Source: Takakia lepidozioides (lineage: Eukaryota; Streptophyta; Takakiopsida; Takakiales; Takakiaceae). Taken from it: 64,000 nt of DNA. Position 1 is the stretch's first letter. The number at the start of each line of letters is the position of its first letter. A model generated the notes under the pieces. The model saw only the letters and a list, made by a program, of their open reading frames with translations, had not been told where the DNA came from and did no database searches. A program made the translations under genes and the position numbers. Below, piece by piece: positions 1 to 9,788 of the stretch. The stretch spans positions 50,158,001-50,222,000 of the forward strand of contig CM060733.1 in the NCBI GenBank assembly GCA_030704615.1, read 5' to 3'.

Positions 1-1385
1 CCGCATGTGCGTTTCACTTCCAAGATGGAGTGCATGTCTGATCCTCTTCCGATTCGTTTCTTGCAGCTGACAATGTGGTTCCTGACATTGGGGCTGCACA
101 CATGGGAGACAGCTTCCAGCAGGTCCTTCATGTCCCCCTCGCCCAGCTTCTCTCTTGTGCTTCCGTCCTCCGACATTATTCTGCCAATTGCAATCCTATG
201 TGCCGATGCGAGCTGTATCTGCTTTGGTTTTGCACCCGGCCTCAACCTCACCTCCTCCTTGATAATATCCTGGGCTTGTTGAAAAGCGACTCTGCAATTG
301 CCTCTGGCGAGGGGGTGCTCATGCTTTCCGATGTGAATGCATGCTCTGGTGCACGCTGGGCCGACGGTCCCGACGTAGTACTGCTTGGCGTTGCACACTG
401 CCATGCACGTAGGGGCTGCGTTGCAATGGGCACACTTGAACGTCCCTGCAGGAACTCTACCTTGAGGCCAAAATGGGGTCGACGAATTGCCAATCCAGTC
501 AGTCTCATTCCTGGTGCCTTTGCTAGTGTAATGGTAACATGTGCTCGAGAAACATTTAAGATGCCCAGCACACAATACATATCTCACTCGAACTCCATCA
601 CCCAGGTTGGACGATGAAGTTTTGGTGACACACCAAGGGTGGCCGTCATGTTTCCTGTTCATTCCTGCGAGCATGCCGTCTGGGCCTGCGCCTGCCGGCA
701 CTGGAGGGAACTCGTAGATAGCATTCCCATCCACAACATCAGGCAAAGTTTCCACAGAATGGATTGGAGTTTTGTCGTAATCAAGCCTAAGAAGGTCACT
801 GGAGCGGGAACCCGTTGTCTTCATCCTCCGCAATATGTCGATTACTGAGCGGACGGAAGTTGAGTCGGACGGTGTATGCTGAACACTCCTAGTGACGGAC
901 GACTTCGAAACATACGATGGAAGGACCATACAGTCTTCATCGTCACTGGATAAGTCCTGGACGACTGTTTCCCTGTTTTCCTGGATTTCCCTTTTCACAT
1001 GTTTGGGCTTCTCTGCTTGTGAAGAGGTGCCCACATCCTTCACATCTTGCACGCCAGACCCTCTTGTGGAAGGAGGATCAACCAAGTTCCAGCGTGGGAA
1101 CTCTTTAGGCACGATTTCACCAATGGCACTGTACCGGATGGATTCAGAAGCTGGGAGCCGCCACTCTTTGCCTTTTCCGAAATCTGCATGCAGAATGACG
1201 GCACTTTCCAGAAAATTTCCATAAGCATCCTTCGTCTCCTCTTCCAAAAACACCGTTCCAGGGCGGAGCCCGAACTTCACACACAAGTACTGCTCAGTGA
1301 CAATCGCAAATCCTTGGTCGCAGGGTATTTTAGCTTTCAGAGAATCAGGATGGAAGTACACGTTGACCCAAACACGGGAGTCCAT
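1..1385 (-). CDS. MULE-like transposase, N-terminal part (WRKY/GCM1-type zinc finger), runs off the window
   Basis: An uninterrupted minus-strand frame of about 461 codons runs from an ATG at 1385-1383 to the window edge. From about residue 250 it has the motif KHDGHPWCVTKTS. A Cys/His-rich segment follows (CAGHLKC, then FKCAHC) and ends in the His-x-His signature GKHEHP, as in WRKY-GCM1/FLYWCH fingers of MULE transposases. The catalytic DDE core and SWIM finger expected downstream would lie left of base 1. A pyrimidine tract ending in CAG just upstream of the ATG (around 1425) suggests a spliced 5' leader. The 30.0-31.2 kb gene shares its order of motifs. The frame has no breaks, so it may be recently active. 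Family assignment is by motif only. Confidence 0.7.
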   Translation of the reverse strand, partial: MDSRVWVNVYFHPDSLKAKIPCDQGFAIVTEQYLCVKFGLRPGTVFLEEETKDAYGNFLESAVILHADFGKGKEWRLPASESIRYSAIGEIVPKEFPRWNLVDPPSTRGSGVQDVKDVGTSSQAEKPKHVKREIQENRETVVQDLSSDDEDCMVLPSYVSKSSVTRSVQHTPSDSTSVRSVIDILRRMKTTGSRSSDLLRLDYDKTPIHSVETLPDVVDGNAIYEFPPVPAGAGPDGMLAGMNRKHDGHPWCVTKTSSSNLGDGVRVRYVLCAGHLKCFSSTCYHYTSKGTRNETDWIGNSSTPFWPQGRVPAGTFKCAHCNAAPTCMAVCNAKQYYVGTVGPACTRACIHIGKHEHPLARGNCRVAFQQAQDIIKEEVRLRPGAKPKQIQLASAHRIAIGRIMSEDGSTREKLGEGDMKDLLEAVSHVCSPNVRNHIVSCKKRIGRGSDMHSILEVKRTC

Positions 1386-1599
1386 TTTGAAGACGGGACC
1401 TCTCGGTACGCTCCGCAGCGAAGTCCTGCAATGAGAAGAGTGTGTCCTACCTAATAACACAAATGATTTTCTGGAGGATTCCGTATCCAACATGATGGGT
1501 GATCAGTGCACGTAAAGATGAAGGTGTGTAACGTACGTTAAAAAAACGGACGAAAACAGCAAGTTCACATCGGATATTTGGTGCCTGAATTGTAATGTA

Positions 1600-3490
1600 C
1601 AACCACTTGGGGTACAATAAATCAGGCCTTCCCATGAATTTCGGCACCGAAATCTGGATGAACATCTCTGTCATGTAACAGCTTTGGAAGCCAAGGGATG
1701 AATTCTGGCAACAGAAATCGTAATTTGTTTACCTCATTAAACTGACCAAGCACCCAACGGATGGATTTCGGTGCCGAAATTCGGATGAACTTCTTCTTCA
1801 TTAAATTGTATCTGCACATATGGGTTGAATTTAGATGCCAAAATACGGATAAATGTGTTCCTGATTACAGTCGTGATTGACCACGTGTCCGGATATCGGT
1901 GCCGACTTCCGAATGACAGTAATCCTGATTCGGCAGAATGGATGTATTTCGGCGCCGAAATTCATTCTTCATCTCCTTTTCCGACCCTAATTCTGCTGCC
2001 CTGCGTATGGATTTCGGTGCCAGAATTCATCGGAAGTCCTTTCTGTTTTTATTTTTCTTTGCGACAGATGAACTTTGGCGCCGAATCTCATCCAAGTACT
2101 CCCTTTTAATTTTCCTTTTTCTTCGAGAGCAATGAATTTCGGCGCCGAAATTCAACCAAAATCCTCCCGATTTTTTTTTTTCTTCGCGAGCATTGAATTT
2201 CGGCGCCGAAATTCATTCCAAGTCCAGGAGATATTTTTTATTTTCCTTCGCGAGCAATGAATTTCGGCGCCGAAATTCATCCGAAGTCCTCCCGTATTTT
2301 TTTATTTTCCTTCGCGAGCAATGAATTTCGGCGCCGAAATTCATCCGAAGTCCTCCAGAAATTTTTTTTTCCTTCGCGAGCAATGAATTTCGGCGCCGAA
2401 ATTCATCCGAAGTCCTCCAGAAATTTTTTTTTCCTTCGCGAGCAATGAATTTCGGCGCCGAAATTCAGCCGACTTCATCCCTCCAAATTCTTTTCAGGGT
2501 TTTAGCGCCGGATTTCGGCGCCGAAATTCATCCAATGCCTTCCCTCCAATATTTATTTTTCTTTGAAATGGATCAATTTCGGCGCCGAAATTCATCCTTA
2601 CTGTCCGCAATGAGTAACTCTAATATTACATTTTCTATGCGACGGATGAATTTCGGCGCCGAAATTCGTCCAAACCCGGCACTTACTTTTTGCTTTTGGA
2701 TGATAATTTTCCGTAAATCGTTGGAAATACCCCGTTCCGACGAATATAACAGGAATATTCTGCATTTAATGGAGAAATCGGCATATTAAACCACTTCTGT
2801 CAAAATTAATTGCATTTTAGCCGTTTTTTTTCATTTGAAACCGACAGTATCCATGAAGTGGTCTTTTTCGCACGGGACGTTGCCGCACATAAAGTATAAT
2901 TTCGGCGCCGAAATTATAGTTAAATGTCCAGAAATGGCAAGTCCAACAGGCATGGACAGCATCCGTCAGGGGCAATGATGGCGGCAAAGCATAGCATCGT
3001 GCCGATTTAGTCTTCGCTCTGGATGAATTTCGGCGCCGAAATATGGATGATTTCACCTCGTCTACGCGCGGACGGACATATTCGTAATGAATTTCGGCGC
3101 CGAAATATGGATGAAATGTGCCGAAGTGCAGCCGTTTCCGTTGTCCCGGAATTAATTCCGGCTCCGATATCCCACCGACAGGTTTGCTCATGACGAATGA
3201 GGACTTGGGAAGCGATGAATTTCGGCGCCGAAATATGGATGATTTCACCTCGTCTACGCGCGGACGGACATATTCGTAATGAATTTCGGCGCCGAAATAT
3301 GGATGAAATGTGCCGAAGTGCAGCCGTTTCCGTTGTCCCGGAATTAATTCCGGCTCCGATATCCCACTGACAGGTTTGCTCATGACGAATGAGGACTTGG
3401 GAAGCGATGAATTGCGGCGCCGAAATTTGTAAGTTTGTGTATGAAAGCACTTGAATAGGATGAATTTCGGCGCCGAAATTCATCCGTCCG
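1600..3490. repeat. Palindrome array A (core TTTCGGCGCCGAAA)
   Basis: At least 16 perfect copies of the 14-bp core lie here, at about 1948, 2134, 2188, 2259, 2322, 2384, 2446, 2510, 2573, 2647, 2897, 3025, 3090, 3217, 3282 and 3461, plus about five copies with one to three changes. Most extend to the 20-bp palindrome GAATTTCGGCGCCGAAATTC. The copy at 3458-3485 is a perfect 28-bp palindrome. Between 2188 and 2446 the spacing is close to 62 bp and the linkers are alike (TTCGCGAGCAATGA, T-tracts). The array sits between two divergent genes, so it covers their shared upstream region. Open frames crossing it are artefacts of the repeat. Confidence 0.93.
3022..3405. repeat. 192-bp tandem duplication inside array A
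   Basis: The segment beginning at about 3022 recurs 192 bp later at about 3214, nearly unchanged (one visible substitution, CCACCGAC versus CCACTGAC). Each copy holds two core palindromes with the half-altered right arm GAAATATGG. It also holds a smaller palindrome-like stretch, GGAATTAATTCCGG. The near identity points to recent duplication. Confidence 0.85.
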
Positions 3491-4147
3491 CTGATGAAAC
3501 GTACCGACCTGACTGTTGAATGTCATATGCAGGGGATTTTCATGGCGGTTGGGTTTCATGATGTGCGGATATTTCATTCAATGCCGGCTGCTCCGGGAAC
3601 CGCATCCGGTGAACGGAACGTATTTCGGTGCCGCAATTCGGATAAACCGTCATACACTGGTGGCTGGAACTGGCACGCGTCGTGTTCCAGTCGACTTCAT
3701 CCGTGCGAACGTGTCAGGGGTCACAATCTCTTCATCACCCATACGGCAGAAAGTGGTGGACGGTGGCAACGCTTCGGGAGACGTGGCTGCTTACGCATCT
3801 GCTCGTGCATAGTGGTTGCATGTTCCACCGCTTCGCTCTCTCGCTCCTTGCCCTTCTGCAGTGACGTTCTCCTGCGTTTCCTCTCCTTATGCGGCATAGT
3901 GGTAGCATAGAGTTTGTGGAAGGTCAGGCGACTCCGGCAAAGAGGAGGACGCGGGATTTTGGGAAGCCGCCGACGACACGACTTAAGCTCCGTCTCATGC
4001 ATGAAATGCAGACGTCGTTATCCGGAGACTCGGATCGCCCACCAGTGAGAGATTCGTGCTTCGCGGATGTGAAGCACTCCATACGCAATATTCCTTTTAC
4101 ACCTTTGTTTTGGCGTGCAGTGTCTCATGTTTTCCTGTTTGTTTGAC
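3491..4147. other. Leader region of the ParB-methyltransferase gene
   Basis: No convincing coding region was found. One degenerate palindrome lies at about 3620-3640 (TATTTCGGTGCCGCAATTC). A possible splice acceptor, GGCGTGCAG, lies at about 4112-4122, so the first coding exon may be preceded by a spliced untranslated exon. The short frames here lack recognisable domains. Confidence 0.45.
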
Positions 4148-7100
4148 ATGGGAGCTGGGGAGGGATCGCAGGGGGGCGAGGCAACACAGTCAACTTTGGA
4201 TACTCCTGCCCGGGTGCTGCGCTCACAAGGTGGAAGTGCATCGAGGCAGACGAGTCCTCATTCAACACCTCAGATATCGCCTCCGAAAAGCCCACCTAGA
4301 GTTCGGAAGCCGAGAAAGCAGAAGGAGCCCATGGCTTCGCCAGTAAAACCCCTAGGGAGACTGGAAGCGGAGATATTGGGTTTGCAGTCAATTTCAGAAA
4401 ACACAGATGCGGTGGAGGCCGCTGGAGATGTGGGAGTCGGATCTGCAGAAGGGCGGCCCATTCAACTGACAGAAGGAGAGGACGATAACGTGGTACGACT
4501 TGGCGACGATCAGAACCTGCTGGAGCTTGCGGAGGAGCAAAACCTCCAGGACAGTGAGAGGGGTGAGGGAAGTGACAGAGGTGATACAAGTAAGAAACTG
4601 GTGGCGGGTATGCTCATGAGCGCACGAGACATGAACATAGCAGCAAACAGGTTGCTGGCAGAGACTCATAGCAACATAGGCCGCGTTTTGGGCTCCATGG
4701 TGTATCCCGAGAACCTTAAAGTTCCTTTGTGTCGCATGGTAAGCCTTCCAGTTGTAAGGCAAGCACTGCCAGGGGATATCGATCGACTGAAGCACAACTT
4801 CAGAGAAGGGTACAGACGGGGGTCGGCAGCATTCTACGTTTCCATTGAGAATGACCAGGGTGTCACAAGGGGCCCCACTGCAGAGGAGCTTCAGAATTGG
4901 GGCCCCCACTGGCACACTGTTAATGCCGAGTTTGAAGCCTATCTGAAGACTAATCCCACATTCGCACACATGGAAGGGAAGATGTTCTTCGTTTGGGACG
5001 GGAACCACAGGATGCTTGCCTGGACAGAGTACATTGCTGAAATGCATCCGCAAGATATCAGTTGGCATTACATGGTGGACTGCATTGTCGTGAAGGTGGA
5101 CGTCAGGGACAGAGGACTGTTGAAGGGTGCCATGGCGGATATAAATCTGTAAGTATACAATTACATCCTTGTGTACTGCCTATTGCGGCGCCGAAATAGG
5201 CAATGTTCACCACTGTCATGCACTCTATGAACTGGAAATTGGATTGCTGTGCCGAAATCATATTTTCATGTTGTTTTTTTTCTCCATGGCAGGGTAACAG
5301 AGAGGGCCTTCGTGGAAACTCATCTGGCACATACGCTCTACAGAGTGCAAGAAGTGGGGACAGCTCCGCTGACGGACTTCCAAAAGTCCCTCGATCCCGA
5401 GCTGTACAGGAAGTCCCTAGCGAAAGCAGATCGCACCTGGTACCGACCAACACTGGACGCCATGGTGGAGATCCTCTATTCGGTGAGGTTCATCTCAAAT
5501 TTCAGTATCAATTTAATGTTATTTGTTGCAGGGATCCGTGGCCTGACTGTATCTGCTGGGTATGGGAATGCAGACGAACATCAGGGATGACTTGGCCTAT
5601 GCCAAAAGGCAGTTCTTTGAGAATGATGCCCCCAACAAGGCGGACGCGTCGATAGAGAGTCATATTGTGCAGGCAGGGAAGCAATCCCGGACCAAGTACA
5701 GGTCCAAACTTGTTAAGCAAGTTGCAATCGCTGACCCTGGTCTTGGTGCCGAGTTCCTGGCGGAGATAGGACTGCATTACTCCAGACCCATGAAACCGGA
5801 AATGTCCATGGAGAAACTTCATCACATCGCAGTGTCCTGTGTTGAGCCGGCGGAGAAGGTAAGCATGTGTTTATTCTTGTTTTGTGACTTCTCGCGATTC
5901 TTATGTTGGAGCTCTTGTCTGACCGATGTGAGGTGGCTGCAGACGAGGTGGCTGCGAATCTGGAACGGCCATACAAACACGAAGCTGCTGTACCACTTTC
6001 CCATCGAGCCAACAGACGACAAAATGAACGACTGGCTCAATGTCATGACTTGGTGGCATCAGGTATAATTTTCTCCTATTCTGTGTTGGACATCGTCGCA
6101 ATTTCAAAATCATGAATGTTTTGGAAACCTGCCATGATGCAGGTACTGACCCACGCCCAGGAGCAATTGGACTGCAACACCACCACTTTCAAGTTACAGA
6201 TCGACTGGACGAAGCCTGAGACAATGGAGAACTACGTGCAGTCGTGGCGAGGGCGCTTCGCAAACCTCTTTTTCAGAGAAATTGCAAAGGCAAGACGCAG
6301 CGTATACATCGAAGAGCAGGAGGGTGCCGACAAAGCGGCAATGCGTGTCCTGTTCAGGTAATCTGCTGACAATGCATCCCCCTATTTGCAGTTTAGATGA
6401 TTTGGTTAAGCAGCGATGGATATTGCGGCGCCGAAATATACCTCTGCAAGATGTGAGTTCTGGGTAATTGGGGCACGGTCCACTCCGTATTTCGGTGCCG
6501 AAATACCTTGTGCATTGACAACTTCCACTTGCATGATGCATCGGTAGAATGATTTTTGTTGAACTGCCTCGTGATTGCAGGTACATAAACTTTGCACTCA
6601 TTCCGTCCGGAGCCATTCAAAGGGTTCCACCATTCTTCCTGGCGTGGAGGACACCTGGAGGTCGTGGAACGATGTACACAGAAGTAATGGCGAAGGAGTG
6701 GCATGCCGAGCATTTGGTAAACTGCCCCTGGTATGTGGATCTCCCAAGTGGGACCGTTGACCTCTCGGAGGTTAACTTGAAGAAGGAAGCGAATGCCAGG
6801 GCTATGAAGGCGCAATCGGATCCCCAACCAGAGGACGCGGAAAGACTGAAAGCAGAGGAGGCAGCCAAGCAGAAAGCACTGAGAAAGTCAGCCAAGGCGG
6901 CAGCGTTGGCGAAGGAGCAGATGGAGAAGCAGGCAGCTGAGCAGCCCAAGGACAGGAAGAAAAGAACGCGCAAACAGGGGCAAGAGACGAAGACCCCCAC
7001 ACCCAAGAAGAAGAAGCAGCAACACAGTCAGCCAGATGAGGAGGATTCGGACGACGATTTCCAGCAGGAAAACACCCAGGGGGCCACACCTCGTCCGAAA

Positions 7101-9044
7101 ATTCACAAGGGCCAGCGCTCCGGGGGTCGGCTGCGAAGAGATCACTATACGAGGATGCACCTGGCAGACCCTACCGTGCGGTGCAGATTGCGGGCAGGGA
7201 AGTCCTCAAAACACCCACAATTGTGGAGTGTGTTAATGAAAATTTCCTAACTGCTCTGACCAGAAGGCTGGAGATAACGAGTTTGAGGAAGGCGATCGAG
7301 GCCCACCAGGGGAAGGGGAAGAGGAAGGCCACTGGCAATGATATGGAGGACACTCCTGGCTACACAAAGATGATGGAGTATTTTGTGGCGATGAGCCACG
7401 GCAAAAAGAGCACAGTCGGGGGCAGGGCGGTGAAAGCCTCCATCGACATGATCCTTGTGGATATCCCGGATGGGCAGGAGATACTGGGGCTGGGCTCAGT
7501 TCCCTGGTGGAACAAGTACGACGAACGATACTGGAGCCACACATTCGGGTTCGCAGCCAACATGTTGGACGACGTTGGCTGTGTTGTTGTGCTAGCAGCC
7601 GATGGAGAAGTCACTGAGAATGATATCAAAGTATGGACGGGGAGAAGTGCAGCACCCATCCTGAAAAAGATCTGGACTTGCATCAACACGCAGGGTCTTC
7701 TCAACGATGGCCAGAAGGTATGCTGTGGTTCTCCTCTGCTATGTCAATTTCTGGGCCGAAATTGCCCCTGTACATGTAGGCCACCTCTGACGTTTTCATT
7801 TCCTTCTCTGCAGACTCTTATCTTTCAGGCATTTTGCTTCGTGAAGGAACATTCGAAATTCAAATTACGTGAAGCAGGAAGACTTGTTGATTCCACAGTT
7901 GATCCACTGGAGTATAACGTCCTGTTCAACCATGTGGGAGAGAAGGACATTCTTTGTGATTTGTCGGGCAAGCCATGGAGGTATGGCAGGACCAGGAGTC
8001 CTGCATTCATCCAGACGCTCATGGAAACGTGTACGGATGTTGAAGGCAGGGTCCTTGACGTCACTGCAAATACAGGTGAGAACGTTAATTGAATGCGGCA
8101 CCGAAATTGACACCATTTCCGTTTCTGTATGTTTGCTTGTGCGAGGAAGCGACTCATTCTTGAGTTTGGCTGTGGTTGTCGTATGAATTCGCAGGTGCCT
8201 GTATGTGGGCGGGAAGGATGTCGAACCGATTTGTGTTCTCATTTGAGGGGGATACGGCCTTGTACGATTACAATTTGGCGGGCCTTCAGCGTCTGCCTCC
8301 GACTGAGGATCCCAAAAACGCAGAAGAGGACGTGGAAGGAGAGGAGGAAGATGAAGAGGAGGAAGTCCGGGAAATTCGTTCGATGCAGGGGCGCCCGAAG
8401 CCGCTTCCCCCAATGCCTGTCTTCGAGTGAGTTGCACCATAGTAAGTGTATTGGTTTCGGTTGTAGGGACCATGCAACCTGCCGATGATTCCCTGTTTGA
8501 ATTCTCTAATGTACTTCATTCTATGTTTGTGCGTACACTCAGCCTTGCAGAGTCGTCCGACGAGGAGAAGCTGGGAGACTTGCTCGAATCGGACCCTGTT
8601 GCAGAGGAGGAGACAGAATCGCATCGGCCATTCTTTGCCAGAAAATCGTTTCTCGCGAGTCCCCAGAAGCCCTTTTTTCTACCAGCCTATGCAGACACGG
8701 CTGCCAAAGAAGCCATCAGGAGGGAGGATAGGCCTACTCGGTTAGAGCAATTGACATACGGGAATGAGCAGAGAATTATAATGAGGCGTGAGGCCAAACA
8801 TAGAATTGTGAAAGGCAGAGTAGGGAAGTTCGTAATAGAATCCGCGTCCGAGAGCGAGGGGAATGTCGAGGACACTTCCGCACCCAGGTGGACAGTTCCG
8901 GCTGGTGAGGATGGTATTTTTGAGGGGAGGGCTTCTCAGAGTAACAGCGGTAGCGGCAGTGCAGGTTCGGAGGCAGGTGGAAGGCAGCCATCCTTGCATG
9001 AGGGCGGGGATGCATCGGACAGTGATAGCGGATCCTCACCATAG
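4148..9044 (+). CDS. ParB/Srx-like domain plus beta-class amino-methyltransferase-like protein, nine exons
   Basis: Proposed exons: 4148-5148, 5293-5482, 5574-5858, 5943-6062, 6143-6357, 6581-7717, 7814-8075, 8195-8426, 8543-9044 (about 1310 residues). Exon 1 has a Ser/Pro-rich start, then a ParB/sulfiredoxin-like segment (about residues 200-335) with the box DGNHRMLAW. Exon 6 carries a Lys-rich possible nuclear signal near 6958-7020, then SIDMILVDIPDG in the place of the DPPY motif. Exons 7-8 hold RSPAFIQTLMETCT and VLDVTANTGACMWAG (motif X/I region). The order IV then I is that of beta-class N6A/N4C methyltransferases. The C-terminus is acidic and Ser-rich. The DPPY equivalent is degenerate, so activity is doubtful. 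The frame changes once between about 7050 and 7130. A better acceptor at 5531 would give a stop, so exon 3 is uncertain. In bacteria and phages ParB-N domains do occur fused to such methylases. Confidence 0.6.
5179..5202. repeat. Palindrome A copy in intron 1
   Basis: The copy reads TATTGCGGCGCCGAAATAGG at 5181-5200, one base off the core. Its flanks are also mutually complementary (GCC and GGC) although they differ from the array flanks. Intron 1 spans 5149-5292. Confidence 0.85.
6421..6506. repeat. Two palindrome A copies in intron 5
   Basis: One copy is at 6421-6440 (TATTGCGGCGCCGAAATATA) and one at 6487-6506 (GTATTTCGGTGCCGAAATAC). The second is symmetric apart from its centre, where GGTGCC replaces GGCGCC. 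Both lie within intron 5 (6358-6580). Confidence 0.88.
7745..7764. repeat. Degenerate palindrome A copy in intron 6
   Basis: CAATTTCTGGGCCGAAATTG keeps both arms but has an altered centre. It lies in intron 6 (7718-7813). That intron is 96 bp long and happens to stay open in the reading frame. Confidence 0.75.
8091..8110. repeat. Degenerate palindrome A copy in intron 7
   Basis: GAATGCGGCACCGAAATTGA is about two changes from the core. It lies near the 5' side of intron 7 (8076-8194). Confidence 0.7.
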
Positions 9045-9287
9045 CAAAGTCTCATTTGGATCCTTTTGTTGTACAGTTCTGAAACACTTAATGAATATAT
9101 TGACGATTTGAAAAATCATTGTGTTCAGACTGCTTGTCCATTCCCTACATTTCTTCCGCCAACCAAAATCTATAATAAAAGCAGAAGAGACGCAAACTTC
9201 AGTGAAGAACCCTACAAGTAATTTATGCACACCATCGACCCGGGAACTTGAAGCCATGAAAACCCTGCCGTTTCTAACATTCCTATT
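9045..9287. other. 3' flank of the ParB-methyltransferase gene
   Basis: No gene is seen. The A/T-rich stretch with AATAAAAG at about 9172-9180 could act as a polyadenylation signal for the upstream gene. This is suggestive only. Confidence 0.35.
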
Positions 9288-9575
9288 GGGAAATTTGGCG
9301 CCGAAATAGCCCAGTTTGCGCCTTCGTTATATGGGCCTCAAAAATTCCACGGATGAATTACTGCACCAAAATATTGCGATGGAAGCCTTCAGCACAAGGC
9401 ACTTCACCACATTCCACTTGGGTATTTCGGCGCCGAAATTGCCCGTTCTGCGCCTTTAAATACCGCACTATATCACATTTTAAGAGGTAATTTCGGTGCC
9501 GAAATACCCCGGTGGATGTCTTCAAAACACCATTTTAGCACACTGCTCTTGGGAATAACGGCGCCGAAATTCCTC
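9288..9575. repeat. Downstream cluster of four palindrome A copies
   Basis: Copies lie at about 9288-9312, 9420-9444, 9486-9508 and 9551-9575. The flanks are again partly self-complementary (GGG on the left, CCC on the right in the first two), although they differ from the flanks in the upstream array. The cluster lies between the gene end and the proposed right terminus of element A. Confidence 0.88.
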
Positions 9576-9674
9576 ATTCCGCATCCTGGACCAGGAGAAA
9601 CAGACCCTATTACCGAGGTAAGAGGACATAACACCGTCAATAAAGGCAGGAAAATTCCAATTCCGCGGATGCCC

Positions 9675-9728
9675 GCTCATGAGCTCATAGGCTCATAGGC
9701 TCATGGGCTCATGCGCTCATGAAATAGT
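9675..9728. repeat. Right terminal region of element A
   Basis: Short tandem units of GCTCATAG and GCTCATGG lead into GCTCATGAAATAG. The right end of element B shows the same pattern with GCTCACG units and GCTCACGGAATAG, which supports a shared terminal inverted repeat family. The gypsy relic starts immediately after. Confidence 0.55.
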
Positions 9729-9788
9729 AAACCTCGACTAGCAGCCACACTCTGCGAGAGTGGGGAGGTCACTTCATCTTCTGCGGAG

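Larger units (their letters stand above)
1..9728. mobile_element. Element A: large MULE-like element, left end outside window
   Basis: A leftward transposase-type gene (1-1385) and a rightward nine-exon gene (4148-9044) diverge from a palindrome array (about 1600-3490), and more palindromes follow at 9288-9575. The right end is placed at about 9728 because the GCTCAT-rich sequence there, finishing in GCTCATGAAATAG, resembles the right end of element B, which finishes in GCTCACGGAATAG. Element B has the same gene order and a recognisable target duplication. The left end and target duplication of A are not in the window, so the unit is inferred from shared layout. Confidence 0.55.

Noticed and set aside
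2075-3483. Several frames over array A reading NFGAEIH repeats
   Set aside because: These are translations of the palindrome; both strands give the same peptide, which shows it is not selected as protein.
4148-9044. Bacterial contamination as source of the ParB-methyltransferase sequence
   Set aside because: The gene has several good GT-AG introns and lies between plant transposons with the same palindrome in its introns.
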